Part shown: positions 25,072 through 34,063 of the stretch, piece after piece
Position numbering within the stretch: the stretch's first letter is position 1
How the letters are laid out: each line of letters opens with the position of its first letter
From: Chitinophaga sp. GbtcB8
Lineage (GTDB): Bacteria > Bacteroidota > Bacteroidia > Chitinophagales > Chitinophagaceae
Length of the DNA stretch: 64,000 nt
Direction of reading: 5' to 3'
Assembly (NCBI RefSeq): GCF_019091455.1
Contig: NZ_JAGXJN010000013.1
Span: 1 to 64,000 of the forward strand
The notes under the pieces: generated by a model
Seen by the model: only the letters and a program-made list of their open reading frames with translations
The model's database searches: none
Told to the model about the DNA's origin: nothing
Program-made: the position numbers and the translations under genes

Positions 25072-25768
25072 GTGTATTGCAGTGGACGATGAACCATTGG
25101 CACTGGAGATCATCACGGACTTTGCCCGAAAAGTTCCTTTTCTCTCACTTGTGCAAACTTTTGAAAATGCCGCTGAAGCCATGCGGTTCCTGCAGGATGA
25201 AAAAGTAGACCTGGTATTCCTGGATATTAAGATGCCGGACATTAATGGTATTCAATTCCTGAAATCTCTCAAACATCCGCCCCTGGTTATTTTTACAACG
25301 GCCTATGGTGAGTATGCGCTGGATGGTTTTGACCTGGATGTAGTGGATTACCTGCTGAAACCCATCCCGTTTGACCGTTTCCTGCGGGCCGCTACCAAAG
25401 CCCAGGAATACATGACGGTGAGCCAGCAAAAGAATGGCGACAACGGCCATGTAAATGATTACATTTTCATAAAAACGGAATACAAGATCATAAAGATCAA
25501 CCTGGAAGATATTTTGTTCATTGAAGCTTTGAAAGATTATACGAAGATCTATACACCTTACCAGCCTGTGTTAACGCTGCGCAGCCTGAAATCTTTTGAG
25601 AGCCGCCTGCCGGCAGATAAATTTATACGCGTGCACCGCTCTTACCTGGTATCCCTTAATAAGATCAATTCTGTAGAAAAGAATACAGTAATGATCGCCA
25701 ATCAATCCATCCCGATCAGTGATGGGTACAGGGAAAGGTTTTATGAGGTGATAACGAGGAACTCGTAA
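25064..25768 (+). CDS. LytTR-family response regulator
   Basis: A 234-residue two-domain protein. The receiver domain (1 to about 120) has the acidic pair in AVDDE and the phospho-acceptor Asp54 in FLDIKMPD, plus KPIPF for the conserved lysine. The LytTR DNA-binding domain (about 135-234) has DYIFIKTEYKIIKI, FIEALKDYTKIYT and FIRVHRSYLVSLNKI. It is translationally coupled to the sensor kinase. GTTAAC direct repeats with a 21-base period upstream of the kinase gene make autoregulation plausible. Confidence 0.95.
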   Translation: MIKCIAVDDEPLALEIITDFARKVPFLSLVQTFENAAEAMRFLQDEKVDLVFLDIKMPDINGIQFLKSLKHPPLVIFTTAYGEYALDGFDLDVVDYLLKPIPFDRFLRAATKAQEYMTVSQQKNGDNGHVNDYIFIKTEYKIIKINLEDILFIEALKDYTKIYTPYQPVLTLRSLKSFESRLPADKFIRVHRSYLVSLNKINSVEKNTVMIANQSIPISDGYRERFYEVITRNS

Positions 25769-25773
25769 TCACT

Positions 25774-26814
25774 TCACTTCATCTCCCTGATCCATGCCTT
25801 CACCAGCTCCACACCCTCTTTGTGCGTAAGCTTGCGGCTGAGCTCCGGCATCATAATACCGGGATCTGTGGATTCCATCCTGTAAACTAAAATGGATCTT
25901 TCCGGGTGGCCGGGTACAATATCAAATTGCAGATCAGCTGCACCACGGCCTGCTGCTACCGGTGTTTTGTTGATGCCTATTTTTACAGGATCCTGCTCGC
26001 TGACAGTCAGGAATAAGCCCGATGTTTTGGCCGGGCCTTCCGGTTTATGGCAATGGGCGCAGTTAATTTCCAGCCAGGTACGGGCGCGGGCCGCCAGGGT
26101 ACCGCTTTTGGGATCATTCCATACCGGCACTCTGGGCGCCTTTCCAACATCATCCAATCCTTTTAAGATGCCCGCTTTTTGCCAGTGCTGCAGCTGGTTT
26201 TCCCGGCCGGTGGTATAGCTGAAATCGCCGTTCAGCTGCCGTGCAGTAGGGCCAATGGGTGTCATTACTTCATTGGTATTATGGCAGCCCTTGCACTGGT
26301 TCAGGTTAGGTACAATATATTCAAAGGAAACAGTATGCCCGTTGTGATCAATGAACTGCGTAGGTTTCCGGTCGCCGGCTACTTCCAGGAACGCATCGGT
26401 TTGCTCATCGTTCCAGATATATACCAGCCCTTTCCAGCCACTGGGTTCATGTTGCAGCAAACGTGTTTCCATCAGCCGCCGGCCCTTTTCCGGATGGCGG
26501 AAGTCTTTGGGATAATAAAAGGTTTTAATGATGGTAGCGCCAACAGGTAAGTGCATTACATCGGCGCTGTCATACAGGATCACACTGTCTTTGGGAAGCT
26601 GGATAAAACGCAGCTTCTCCGCATAGTCAGAGAATAGCGGTGTGTTTAACTGGTAAGGCATAATACCTGCTACCGGCACCTGGTCTGCTATATTACCACT
26701 GAAAAATCCGTAGGCAGATAATGTTTCCTTAGGCGCTTCCCGTTGTATGCCTGAGGCCAGCAGCGCTGCTAATAAACCCAATGTGAGGGTTATACCAATA
26801 ACACGTTTCATCAA
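25774..26814 (-). CDS. SO2930-type diheme c-type cytochrome
   Basis: A 346-residue exported protein with an uncleaved or weak signal segment (residues 4-22). Two heme c sites are present: CKGCH (Cys174, Cys177, His178) and CAHCH (Cys252, Cys255, His256). The sequence style (SAYGFF, LFSDYAEKLRFIQLP, LNQCKGCHN) matches the SO_2930 family. It shares a 4-base overlap with the upstream beta-helix gene, and this pairing is known from many genomes. An electron-transfer or oxidoreductase role in the periplasm is likely; the substrate is unknown. Confidence 0.88.
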   Translation of the reverse strand: MMKRVIGITLTLGLLAALLASGIQREAPKETLSAYGFFSGNIADQVPVAGIMPYQLNTPLFSDYAEKLRFIQLPKDSVILYDSADVMHLPVGATIIKTFYYPKDFRHPEKGRRLMETRLLQHEPSGWKGLVYIWNDEQTDAFLEVAGDRKPTQFIDHNGHTVSFEYIVPNLNQCKGCHNTNEVMTPIGPTARQLNGDFSYTTGRENQLQHWQKAGILKGLDDVGKAPRVPVWNDPKSGTLAARARTWLEINCAHCHKPEGPAKTSGLFLTVSEQDPVKIGINKTPVAAGRGAADLQFDIVPGHPERSILVYRMESTDPGIMMPELSRKLTHKEGVELVKAWIREMK

Positions 26815-28037
26815 TCTCCACTTTTAGCCGGTACCGTTATATTAGTGGTAACGGGGTTACTACAGTTATACTGTGCCGCATTGCGCGATACATTTTTGAA
26901 ATTATTTCCTGCATCCAGGTTGGCAAAGCTGGCGTTCTTATTATCGCCAATACAAATGCGGTACCCCGGTTTATACTGGCCGCTGCTGTCTGTCCATTCT
27001 TTATTAAGGATGCCGTCATAAAAAATGTGCGGCACATTTTTCCCAAAACGCAGCTTGAACTTAAACATCAGGCCAATGCGTCCTTTACCCTGGAACTTCA
27101 CGGGATCGCGTACATAATCATTATCATGAATGTACACGGTGGCCGGGTATGGATTGTACAATGAATCCTTGATGGGATTTTCCGTCATAAAGTAGCTGAT
27201 AATAGCCGTGCCAGCGCTGTTGTTGTAATGGATCTTGTTATTATACAATTCCACGTGGCTGGTGGCGAGTATCATTACCCCGGTGCCTGCCGGCACTTTG
27301 GCCACCGTATTGCCTTTGGGTGCAAAGTTGGGAAAGTTGTTATGGTGAATGTTGTTGTTGTACACTTTTACATAACCGCCTTTTTTCTGCACCAGGTCCG
27401 GCAGGTCAAATACCAGGATGCCGCCGGTATTTTCAAGCGCTTCGTTCTGGTACACTTCTGCATGCAGGGAGTTTTCTATTTCTATACCGGCTACATTGTT
27501 CTTAGCTACGCAATTGCGCACTACAATGTCTTTGGATTGCCCTACGTACAAACCGGCGTCAGATGCGCCAATGGCTGTGCAGCTGTCTATCAGCACCTGC
27601 TGGCATTGCACCGGGTATAAGCCATATGAGCCGTTCTCCTTAGCAGGTGGGCCGGTCCATTCCACTTTCACCTGTTTAAAGGCAATATTGGTAACGTTCA
27701 TGGTTTTAATACCATCGCCTTTGGTATTCTGTACAGTAAGATCGCGGATGGTAATGTCCTGCGCGTTGGATACCCGCAGGCCTTCTGCGCCTTCGCTTTG
27801 TCCTTTGAAGTTAAGGATGGTCTTATCCATACCGGCGCCTTTGATCAGGATGTTCTTTTTACCTTCCAGTGAAAGGGTGGAGGAGAGCTGAAAACTCCCT
27901 GCCGGCAGCTCAATTACGCTGCCGTCTTCGGCCATGATCAGCTGGCGTTGTAATTGTTTTTGTATGTCCTGCTGGGCATAAACGGGCTGATGGCAAATGG
28001 CCATCGCACCCAGGGTTAAAATGGGGATGATGCGCAT
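26811..28037 (-). CDS. Exported parallel beta-helix repeat protein
   Basis: A 408-residue protein with a signal peptide (cut after VYAQ). The body is a right-handed beta-helix of short repeated rungs with Asn/Val/Ile ladders, such as ITIRDLTVQNTKGDGIKT, DAGLYVGQSKDIVVRNC and NVAGIEIENS. It belongs to the family that regularly accompanies SO2930-type diheme cytochromes, as here (start of cytochrome overlaps its stop). Such helices often bind or cleave polysaccharides, but no catalytic residues of a known lyase were identified. Confidence 0.87.
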   Translation of the reverse strand: MRIIPILTLGAMAICHQPVYAQQDIQKQLQRQLIMAEDGSVIELPAGSFQLSSTLSLEGKKNILIKGAGMDKTILNFKGQSEGAEGLRVSNAQDITIRDLTVQNTKGDGIKTMNVTNIAFKQVKVEWTGPPAKENGSYGLYPVQCQQVLIDSCTAIGASDAGLYVGQSKDIVVRNCVAKNNVAGIEIENSLHAEVYQNEALENTGGILVFDLPDLVQKKGGYVKVYNNNIHHNNFPNFAPKGNTVAKVPAGTGVMILATSHVELYNNKIHYNNSAGTAIISYFMTENPIKDSLYNPYPATVYIHDNDYVRDPVKFQGKGRIGLMFKFKLRFGKNVPHIFYDGILNKEWTDSSGQYKPGYRICIGDNKNASFANLDAGNNFKNVSRNAAQYNCSNPVTTNITVPAKSGD

Positions 28038-28168
28038 AATACGTGGGTTTACAGGCTATCTAAATTTACGGAAAAAAAGGGTAGGAAACGGTTCGCGTGG
28101 AAATATCCTTTATATTGTACTAATTACTGATTGTCATTTGTTTACCCACCAAAACCAACCGAATACAT

Positions 28169-29002
28169 ATGACGCTTGTTACCTCCGTTGTTACGCAGCT
28201 GCATAAGCAGCACTATTTCCTTGACGAAGCAGGTGACCCCTGTTTTTATGGTAAAGGGAAAACAATTATTGTAGGGCAGCAGGGTGTTTCCCAGTACTAC
28301 ATTTTGGGAATGGTACAATTTGAAGGCGATCTGCAGCCTGTTCGCAATGAAGTAGTAAAACTACAGCAGGAGATCATTACCAATCCTTACTTTACCGGTA
28401 TTGGCAGCATAGAAAAAAAGAAACAAAAGCAGGGGTTTTACTTTCATGCTACAGATGATATGCCGGAAGTGCGTAAGCTGTTCTTTGATTTTATTAAATC
28501 GCTGAACTGCTCTTTTGAGGCAGTGGTAGCTGCCAAAATTCCCAGCCTGTATGTGCATAAGCATAATGCAAACCAGAAGGAGTTTTATGCGGATCTGTTG
28601 TCGCATTTGCTGCATGAGAAGTTAACGATTGATAAACGGCTGGTGTTGAATATTGCAGAGCGGAATACCAGCACCCGGCAAGATAATCTTGAATTGGGCC
28701 TGCAGAAGGCCACTGCCAGGTTCACAAAGCAAAACCCCGATTCTGTGATCAATCCCAATGTAGTTTTTAATGTACAGAATCAATTAACAGAGCCGTTGTT
28801 AAACGTAGCAGACTATCTGTGCTGGAGCATTCAACGGGTATTTGAAAAAGGTGAAACGAGGTTTTATAATTATATGAAGGATAAGATTAAACTGGTTGTA
28901 GATATGTATGAAGATGAGGAGATAGAAGAAGGAGAGAATATGTATTACAGTAAAACCAGTGCTATAATTATCACAAATAAAAAAGGCCCATCAGCAACCT
29001 AA
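28169..29002 (+). CDS. DUF3800-family protein
   Basis: A 277-residue cytosolic protein. The start of the fold, HYFLDEAGD, matches the YxDESG-type motif of DUF3800, an RNase-H-like nuclease family, and a later LLNVADYLCWSIQRVFEKG segment matches the conserved ADxxxWxxxR-like element. Such genes are scattered, often in mobile or defence-related contexts; here it stands alone between housekeeping operons. Charged C-terminus (YEDEEIEEGEN) is low complexity. A nuclease role is inferred from the family only. Confidence 0.78.
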   Translation: MTLVTSVVTQLHKQHYFLDEAGDPCFYGKGKTIIVGQQGVSQYYILGMVQFEGDLQPVRNEVVKLQQEIITNPYFTGIGSIEKKKQKQGFYFHATDDMPEVRKLFFDFIKSLNCSFEAVVAAKIPSLYVHKHNANQKEFYADLLSHLLHEKLTIDKRLVLNIAERNTSTRQDNLELGLQKATARFTKQNPDSVINPNVVFNVQNQLTEPLLNVADYLCWSIQRVFEKGETRFYNYMKDKIKLVVDMYEDEEIEEGENMYYSKTSAIIITNKKGPSAT

Positions 29003-29031
29003 GCAGGGTACCCTGCCACGCTCAGAGAGCG
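29003..29031. other. 14-bp palindrome and small hairpin after the DUF3800 gene
   Basis: GCAGGGTACCCTGC (29003-29016) is a perfect palindrome touching the stop codon, followed by CGCTC-AGA-GAGCG (29019-29031). Neither is followed by a T-run. They precede the strong terminator at 29083. Confidence 0.6.
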
Positions 29032-29082
29032 ACTTTCAATTGTAACAGACCGATACAAAGGTATATAATTATGGTAAATAAA

Positions 29083-29112
29083 AAAAATCCCGGCCGCCAG
29101 GCCGGGATTTTT
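29083..29112. terminator. Bidirectional intrinsic terminator
   Basis: A perfect 13-pair stem AAAAATCCCGGCC / GGCCGGGATTTTT with loop GCCA lies between the converging DUF3800 and cysteine desulfurase genes. Runs of A on one side and T on the other let it end transcription from both directions. Confidence 0.95.
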
Positions 29113-29128
29113 GCATATATAAAGTTAC

Positions 29129-30256
29129 TTATACCAGCTCTTTCAACTTATCTACCACCTGGTCTATCTCCTCTTTGGTATTGTCTTTAGAGAAGGAAAA
29201 ACGTACACTGATCTGGTTCGGATTGCTGTTCAGCGCACGGATCACGTGGGAGCCTGCATCTGCACCGGATGTACAGGCACTGCCGCCGGAAGCGCAAATG
29301 CCGTTTATATCCAGGTTAAAGAGGATCATTTCGCTCTTTTCAGATTTAGGGAAAGATACGTTTAACACGGTGTACAGGCTACGCCCATGCAGGTCGCCAT
29401 TAAAGCTTATGCCGGGTATGTGCTGCTGCAATTGTGCGGCCATGTACATACGCAGGTCATTAATGTACTTGCTATGCTCTTCATAATGGGTGGTGGCCAG
29501 CTCCAGGGCTTTGGCAAATCCAATAATGCCATACAGGTTCTCTGTACCGGCCCGCATATTACGTTCCTGCGCGCCGCCCTGTATAAAAGGCGTGATCTTT
29601 ACATTCTCATTAATATACAGGATGCCTACCCCTTTTGGGCCGTGGAACTTGTGCCCGGCGCCATTAATGAAGTGTACCGGCGTATTGCGCAGGTCAAACG
29701 GGTAGTGGCCTACGGTTTGTACGGTATCAGAATGGAAAATGGCATCAAACTCCTGGCATAGCTTACCTACCGCGTGTATATCCAGCAGGTTACCAATTTC
29801 GTTGTTGGCATGCATCAGGGTAACCAGGCTTCTTTTGGAGGAGCCTGCCAGCAATGTGCGCAGGTGCTCCATGTCTATATGCCCGTTGGGCAGCACATTT
29901 ACATAAGAGAGCGCAATATTTTGCCCGCTGTGCAGCTGTTCTACGCTGTGCAGGGTGGCATGATGCTCTATCTCAGAAGTAATAATGTGGCGGCAGCCCA
30001 GATCGCGGATGGCGGCATTAATAGCGGTATTGCTGCTTTCTGTGCCGCCGGAGGTAAAGAAGATCTCTCCCGGGTGCGCGTTCAGGATCTTTGCTACGGT
30101 TTTACGGGCATTTTCTATACCCAGCCGGGATTCCCGCCCGTAGGAGTAAATAGAGGAAGGATTGCCGAAATGATCCGTCATATACGGCAACATTGCATCC
30201 AGCACGGCCTTATCCAGCGGTGTGGTTGCTGCATTGTCAAAGTAAATTCTTTTCAA
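29129..30256 (-). CDS. Cysteine desulfurase (NifS/IscS type)
   Basis: About 375 residues from a TTG start at 30256, giving the family N-terminus MKRIYFDNAATTPLD. It removes sulfur from cysteine for Fe-S clusters or thiolated tRNA. The PLP lysine lies in AGHKFHGPKG and the catalytic cysteine in SGGSACTSG. A longer frame opens at a GTG at 30310, but that codon is the first base of the arm of a terminator hairpin, so the extra 18 residues are unlikely to be translated. The gene is alone, with no iscU or suf genes adjacent. Confidence 0.92.
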   Translation of the reverse strand: MKRIYFDNAATTPLDKAVLDAMLPYMTDHFGNPSSIYSYGRESRLGIENARKTVAKILNAHPGEIFFTSGGTESSNTAINAAIRDLGCRHIITSEIEHHATLHSVEQLHSGQNIALSYVNVLPNGHIDMEHLRTLLAGSSKRSLVTLMHANNEIGNLLDIHAVGKLCQEFDAIFHSDTVQTVGHYPFDLRNTPVHFINGAGHKFHGPKGVGILYINENVKITPFIQGGAQERNMRAGTENLYGIIGFAKALELATTHYEEHSKYINDLRMYMAAQLQQHIPGISFNGDLHGRSLYTVLNVSFPKSEKSEMILFNLDINGICASGGSACTSGADAGSHVIRALNSNPNQISVRFSFSKDNTKEEIDQVVDKLKELV

Positions 30257-30279
30257 GGTGTGGATGGTGGTTTTTGATA

Positions 30280-30308
30280 TAATAAAAATGGGCGCTCTGA
30301 AAGCGCCC
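30280..30308 (-). terminator. Intrinsic terminator of glmM
   Basis: On the - strand GGGCGCT and AGCGCCC (30308-30302 and 30296-30290) form a seven-pair stem with a five-base loop, followed by ATTTTTATTAT. It lies 41 bases past the glmM stop and ends 33 bases before the cysteine desulfurase TTG start, so it might also act as an attenuator. Confidence 0.85.
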
Positions 30309-30349
30309 ACAAATGTCCGAAAAAATTTTATAAAACGGTCCGTAGCCTA

Positions 30350-31735
30350 TTAATGCATAAACTCCTTAATATCCTGCATAATCCGGCGGGCAATATTATC
30401 AGCCGTGGTTTCAAACTGGCTTTCGGCATAAATGCGGATGATAGGTTCGGTATTGGAAGTGCGCAGGTGCACCCAGTCCTTTTCAAACTCTATCTTCAGG
30501 CCATCTTCTGTATTGGTAGGCTGGTTCTTGTACTTGCCCTGTATTTTTTCAAAGATGGTTTTTACGTTTACGCCTTTATCCAGCTCAATCTTATTCTTGG
30601 AAATAAAGTAATCAGGATAGCTGTTGCGCAGGTTCTTAATGTTCTTTTTGCTATGCGCCATATGGCTCAGGAACAGGCCTATGCCGATCAGTGCATCGCG
30701 GCCATAGTGCAGGTCCGGTACAATAATACCGCCATTGCCTTCGCCACCTATCACAGCATTTACTTCCTTCATTTTCTTTACTACATTCACCTCACCTACG
30801 GCAGAAGGGTAGTATTCCCCGCCATTCTTCAGCGTAATATCTTTTAATGCCTGGGTAGAGGAAAGGTTGGAAACGGTGTTCCCTTTTCTTTTACCCAGTA
30901 TATAATCTGCTACTGCCACCAGGGTATATTCTTCGCCAAACATGCTGCCATCTTCACATACAAAGCAAAGGCGGTCTACATCCGGGTCTACGGCAATGCC
31001 CAGGTCTGCGTTGGAGCGGTTTACTTCATTTGAAAGCGCGGACAGGTTTTCGGGAAGCGGTTCCGGGTTGTGGCTGAAACGGCCGTTCACTTCACCAAAA
31101 AGCACTTCTACCTGGTTTACACCCAGTGCTTTCAGCAGGGCGGGTATAAATATGGCGCCGGTAGAGTTTACGGCATCTACCACTACTTTAAAATCACGTT
31201 CGCGGATGGCGGCTACATCCACCAGTGGATAGTTCACCACCAGGTCAATATGTTTTTGCAGGTAGCTGTCATCCTGGTGATAGGTACCCAGCTTGTTCAC
31301 ATCTGCAAAGGTGAAATCTTCCCGCTCAGCAATATCCAGCAGCGCATTACCATCTGCGCCGGAAATAAACTCACCGTCGCTGTTCAGCAGCTTCAGCGCG
31401 TTCCATTCCTTTGGATTATGGCTGGCAGTAATGATGATACCGCCGGCGGCCTTTTCCATCTTAACAGCAATTTCAACAGTAGGTGTAGTGGATAAACCAA
31501 GGTCTACCACATCCAGGCCCAAGCCGTTCAGGGTAGATACTACCAGGTTCTTTACCATTTCACCGGAGATACGGCCATCACGGCCAATCACTACTTTTTT
31601 GTTGTCAGGTTGCTGATTGCTTAGCCAGGTGCCGTATGCTGCGGTAAATTTTACTACATCCAGGGGAGAAAGTCCTTCGCCGGGGCGGCCGCCAATGGTG
31701 CCACGAATGCCGGATATCGATTTGATCAGTGCCAC
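30350..31735 (-). CDS. glmM: Phosphoglucosamine mutase
   Basis: About 461 residues from a GTG start at 31735 (MALIKSISGIRGTIGG), the normal length and N-terminus; the frame is open 126 bases further upstream but the added 42 residues are hydrophobic and atypical. It converts glucosamine 6-phosphate to glucosamine 1-phosphate for cell wall and LPS precursors. The active serine is Ser105 in TASHNP, the metal loop is DPDVDR, and the sugar-binding GGEGNGG and phosphate-binding RTSNTEPIIR motifs are intact. A clear terminator follows at 30280-30308. Confidence 0.93.
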   Translation of the reverse strand: MALIKSISGIRGTIGGRPGEGLSPLDVVKFTAAYGTWLSNQQPDNKKVVIGRDGRISGEMVKNLVVSTLNGLGLDVVDLGLSTTPTVEIAVKMEKAAGGIIITASHNPKEWNALKLLNSDGEFISGADGNALLDIAEREDFTFADVNKLGTYHQDDSYLQKHIDLVVNYPLVDVAAIRERDFKVVVDAVNSTGAIFIPALLKALGVNQVEVLFGEVNGRFSHNPEPLPENLSALSNEVNRSNADLGIAVDPDVDRLCFVCEDGSMFGEEYTLVAVADYILGKRKGNTVSNLSSTQALKDITLKNGGEYYPSAVGEVNVVKKMKEVNAVIGGEGNGGIIVPDLHYGRDALIGIGLFLSHMAHSKKNIKNLRNSYPDYFISKNKIELDKGVNVKTIFEKIQGKYKNQPTNTEDGLKIEFEKDWVHLRTSNTEPIIRIYAESQFETTADNIARRIMQDIKEFMH

Positions 31736-31871
31736 AAATTCAATTTTAAGGAAGGCAAAGATAAAAAAATCCACCAGCAAGAAAATTAATTTAGTTAGTA
31801 GTCCTTGCCCTATACACTTGGCATAAAGTATTTCGGCTGTAGCGCAACTTTTCGTGAACAACCGCTATACA

Positions 31872-31893
31872 CTATGGACCATCGACAATGGAT
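31872..31893. repeat. Intergenic word repeat, family C (copy 2, inverted)
   Basis: ATGGACCATCGACAATGGA is the reverse complement, with one difference, of the family C word at 23589-23611, 8.3 kb away. It lies in the divergent spacer between glmM and the sulfatase gene. Confidence 0.65.
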
Positions 31894-31902
31894 CAAATAA
31901 AC

Positions 31903-31910
31903 TATATTTG
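31903..31910 (+). promoter_or_regulatory. Possible -7 promoter element for the sulfatase-like gene
   Basis: TATATTTG is an exact match to TAnnTTTG. It lies 65 bases before the start codon of the gene at 31975. No clear TTTG was seen at the -33 distance, so the assignment is tentative. Confidence 0.4.
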
Positions 31911-31974
31911 CAGCTACGCTTTGAAAATTTTAATAATAAATAGACTTAATAATACATAAACGCTTACGTTTTAC

Positions 31975-33987
31975 ATGCAGTACTTTTGGAAGAATGTACC
32001 CCGGTATATTCGATATGTGCTTGTTCAAACACTCTGTCTTTTCATATTCACGGCCCTTTTTCGCCTGATATTTTACTGTTTCTTCTTTAAATCCTCCATC
32101 ACAGATAGCGGTATTATTGCCAAAGCATGGTACCTGGGCCTGAAGTTTGACCTGCGCCTTACGCTCATCTTAATGATCCCGCTGGCATTACTGGCTGTTA
32201 TTACCCGTAATAAGTTCTTTACTTCAGCTGCCGTACGGCGCGCGAATTTCGTGTACCTGTTCCTGGTGTACCTGGTATTAACGCTGTTGTATGTGCTGGA
32301 CCTGGGCCACTATGCCTACCTGGGCCTGCGTTTGGATCCGTCCATCACCCGCTTTTTTGCTTCCGGTGAGCGGGCAGATAATGCCAGGATGGTTTGGCAA
32401 AGCTACCCGGTAGTACGCGGCCTCATTGGTATAACGTTGTTCCTGTTCCTGGTGAGCCGCCTGCTGGTATATACTTACCGCCGGTATGCCCGCCAGCAGG
32501 CGGTAGCCATCCGCAAAGGCCGTTATGCCGCCTGGATCAGCGCCCTGGTGCTGTTGTTTGCCGCCGGTATCTATGGCAACTTTGCCTATTTTCCCCTGCG
32601 CTGGAGCCAGGCCATGTTCACCCGCGACAATGGCATTACCAGCCTGGCCCTGAACCCGGTATTATACTTTGTATCCAACTTTACCGTAAAAGGCGATACC
32701 TACGATCTTCAAAAGACCCGTGAATATTACCCTTACATGGCCCAATACCTGCGGGTAGACAGCCTGGACGCGCAAAAGCTGAGCTATGTGCGCACAGTGC
32801 CCGGCGTTAACAAACCGCGGCCTAACATTGTGCTGGTAATGCTGGAATCCACCGGGGCAGCGGTTACCAGCATGTTCAACAATCCCATGCAGGCCACGCC
32901 CAACATGCAAAAGCTGGCAGACAGCGGCATCCTGTTCCGGAACTTTTATGTGCCGGCCATCAGCACTGCCAAAACCGTGTACGGCGTAACCACCGGCCTG
33001 CCGGATATTACCCGGGTTAAAACCGCCAGCCGCCACCCGCAGATGGTAGACCAGCGCATTATTATGGACCAGTTTGCAGGGTATGAAAAATATTACCTGC
33101 TGGGCGGCAATACCAACTGGGCCAACATACGCGCAGTGTTCAGCAATAATGTAGACGGTATCAAGATATACGAAGAGGGATACTTTAAAGCTGCCAAGGC
33201 CGATGTATGGGGCGTTTCCGACTATGACCTGATCACAGAAGCCAGCGCCATTTTTAAGGATGCGCACCAGCGTAAGCAGCCTTTTGTTGCTTTCCTGCAA
33301 ACGGCAGATAACCATCCGCCTTACACCACCACCAAAGGCGCCGGTGACTTTAAAAAGGTAACGGAAAAGGATATTGATATGAACAAGTTTAAACAGGCCG
33401 GTTTCATATCTATTGATCAGTTTAATGCCTTACGCTACCTGGACTATAACCTGGGCCACCTGATACAGCTGGCCAAAGAAGGGGGCTACCTGGATAATAC
33501 CATTTTTGTGTTCTTTGGCGATCATAACTGCACGCTCAATCCTTACCATTTTATGCCCTTCCCTGAGTATGAGCTGGGCAGCGGCGGGGAGCATGTACCC
33601 TGTATCATGTACGGGCCCGGCCACCTTACACCGCAGCAGAACACCCGCGCCGGCAGCTTGCTGGATGTGTACCCTACAGTGGCTAAGCTGGCAGGCATTC
33701 CGTTTAAGAACTATACGCTGGGCGTAGACCTGCTGGATACAACTTACAGCAGCCGTTACGCTTTTATTTCCTATATTAAGAACCTGCAGTTCTGCACCGC
33801 AGTCATAGGGGAGCAATACCTTTTTGAGGTGAACAACGGCACCGGTAAAACCGCGCTGTACGACCTGAAAGGGGACGCCCTGAAAGATGTGGAGGCACAG
33901 CATGCAGACACCGCCCGTGCGCTCAATAATTTAACGCACGGGTTTTATGAAAGCACCCGATATTTGATGTTTAATAATAAAAAATAG
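31975..33987 (+). CDS. LTA-synthase-family membrane sulfatase/phosphotransferase
   Basis: A 670-residue inner membrane protein. Five transmembrane segments fill about residues 15-215, followed by a periplasmic alkaline-phosphatase-like domain (about 275-600). The catalytic threonine is probably in VMLESTGAA, and metal residues appear in FFGDHNCTL and SGGEHVPCIMYG; TADNHPPYTT matches the family. Gram-negative members transfer phosphoglycerol or phosphoethanolamine-like groups to lipids or glycans. It starts a rightward series but is separated from the next gene by a repeat. Its acceptor is unknown. Confidence 0.88.
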   Translation: MQYFWKNVPRYIRYVLVQTLCLFIFTALFRLIFYCFFFKSSITDSGIIAKAWYLGLKFDLRLTLILMIPLALLAVITRNKFFTSAAVRRANFVYLFLVYLVLTLLYVLDLGHYAYLGLRLDPSITRFFASGERADNARMVWQSYPVVRGLIGITLFLFLVSRLLVYTYRRYARQQAVAIRKGRYAAWISALVLLFAAGIYGNFAYFPLRWSQAMFTRDNGITSLALNPVLYFVSNFTVKGDTYDLQKTREYYPYMAQYLRVDSLDAQKLSYVRTVPGVNKPRPNIVLVMLESTGAAVTSMFNNPMQATPNMQKLADSGILFRNFYVPAISTAKTVYGVTTGLPDITRVKTASRHPQMVDQRIIMDQFAGYEKYYLLGGNTNWANIRAVFSNNVDGIKIYEEGYFKAAKADVWGVSDYDLITEASAIFKDAHQRKQPFVAFLQTADNHPPYTTTKGAGDFKKVTEKDIDMNKFKQAGFISIDQFNALRYLDYNLGHLIQLAKEGGYLDNTIFVFFGDHNCTLNPYHFMPFPEYELGSGGEHVPCIMYGPGHLTPQQNTRAGSLLDVYPTVAKLAGIPFKNYTLGVDLLDTTYSSRYAFISYIKNLQFCTAVIGEQYLFEVNNGTGKTALYDLKGDALKDVEAQHADTARALNNLTHGFYESTRYLMFNNKK

Positions 33988-33990
33988 CAG

Positions 33991-34044
33991 TTGGCCTTAG
34001 CTCTTAGCCATAGCAACAGGCAATCGCTAAAAGCTAAGAGCCAA
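33991..34044. repeat. Intergenic inverted repeat, family B (copy 1)
   Basis: TTGGCCTTAGCTCTTAGC (33991-34008) is nearly the inverse complement of 34026-34044 (one insertion, one mismatch). The TTAGC/GCTAA vocabulary is shared with 40123-40180. The following AGCTAATAGCTC extends it to the next gene. Confidence 0.7.
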
Positions 34045-34063
34045 CAGCTAATAGCTCAAAGAT

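Noticed and set aside
31736..31861. 42-residue N-terminal extension of GlmM
   Set aside because: The added residues are hydrophobic and atypical; GTG at 31735 gives the standard N-terminus and length.
31975..33987. Client sulfatase for the FGE at 9918
   Set aside because: The protein belongs to the LTA-synthase group that uses threonine at the active site; no CxPxR formylglycine motif was seen.
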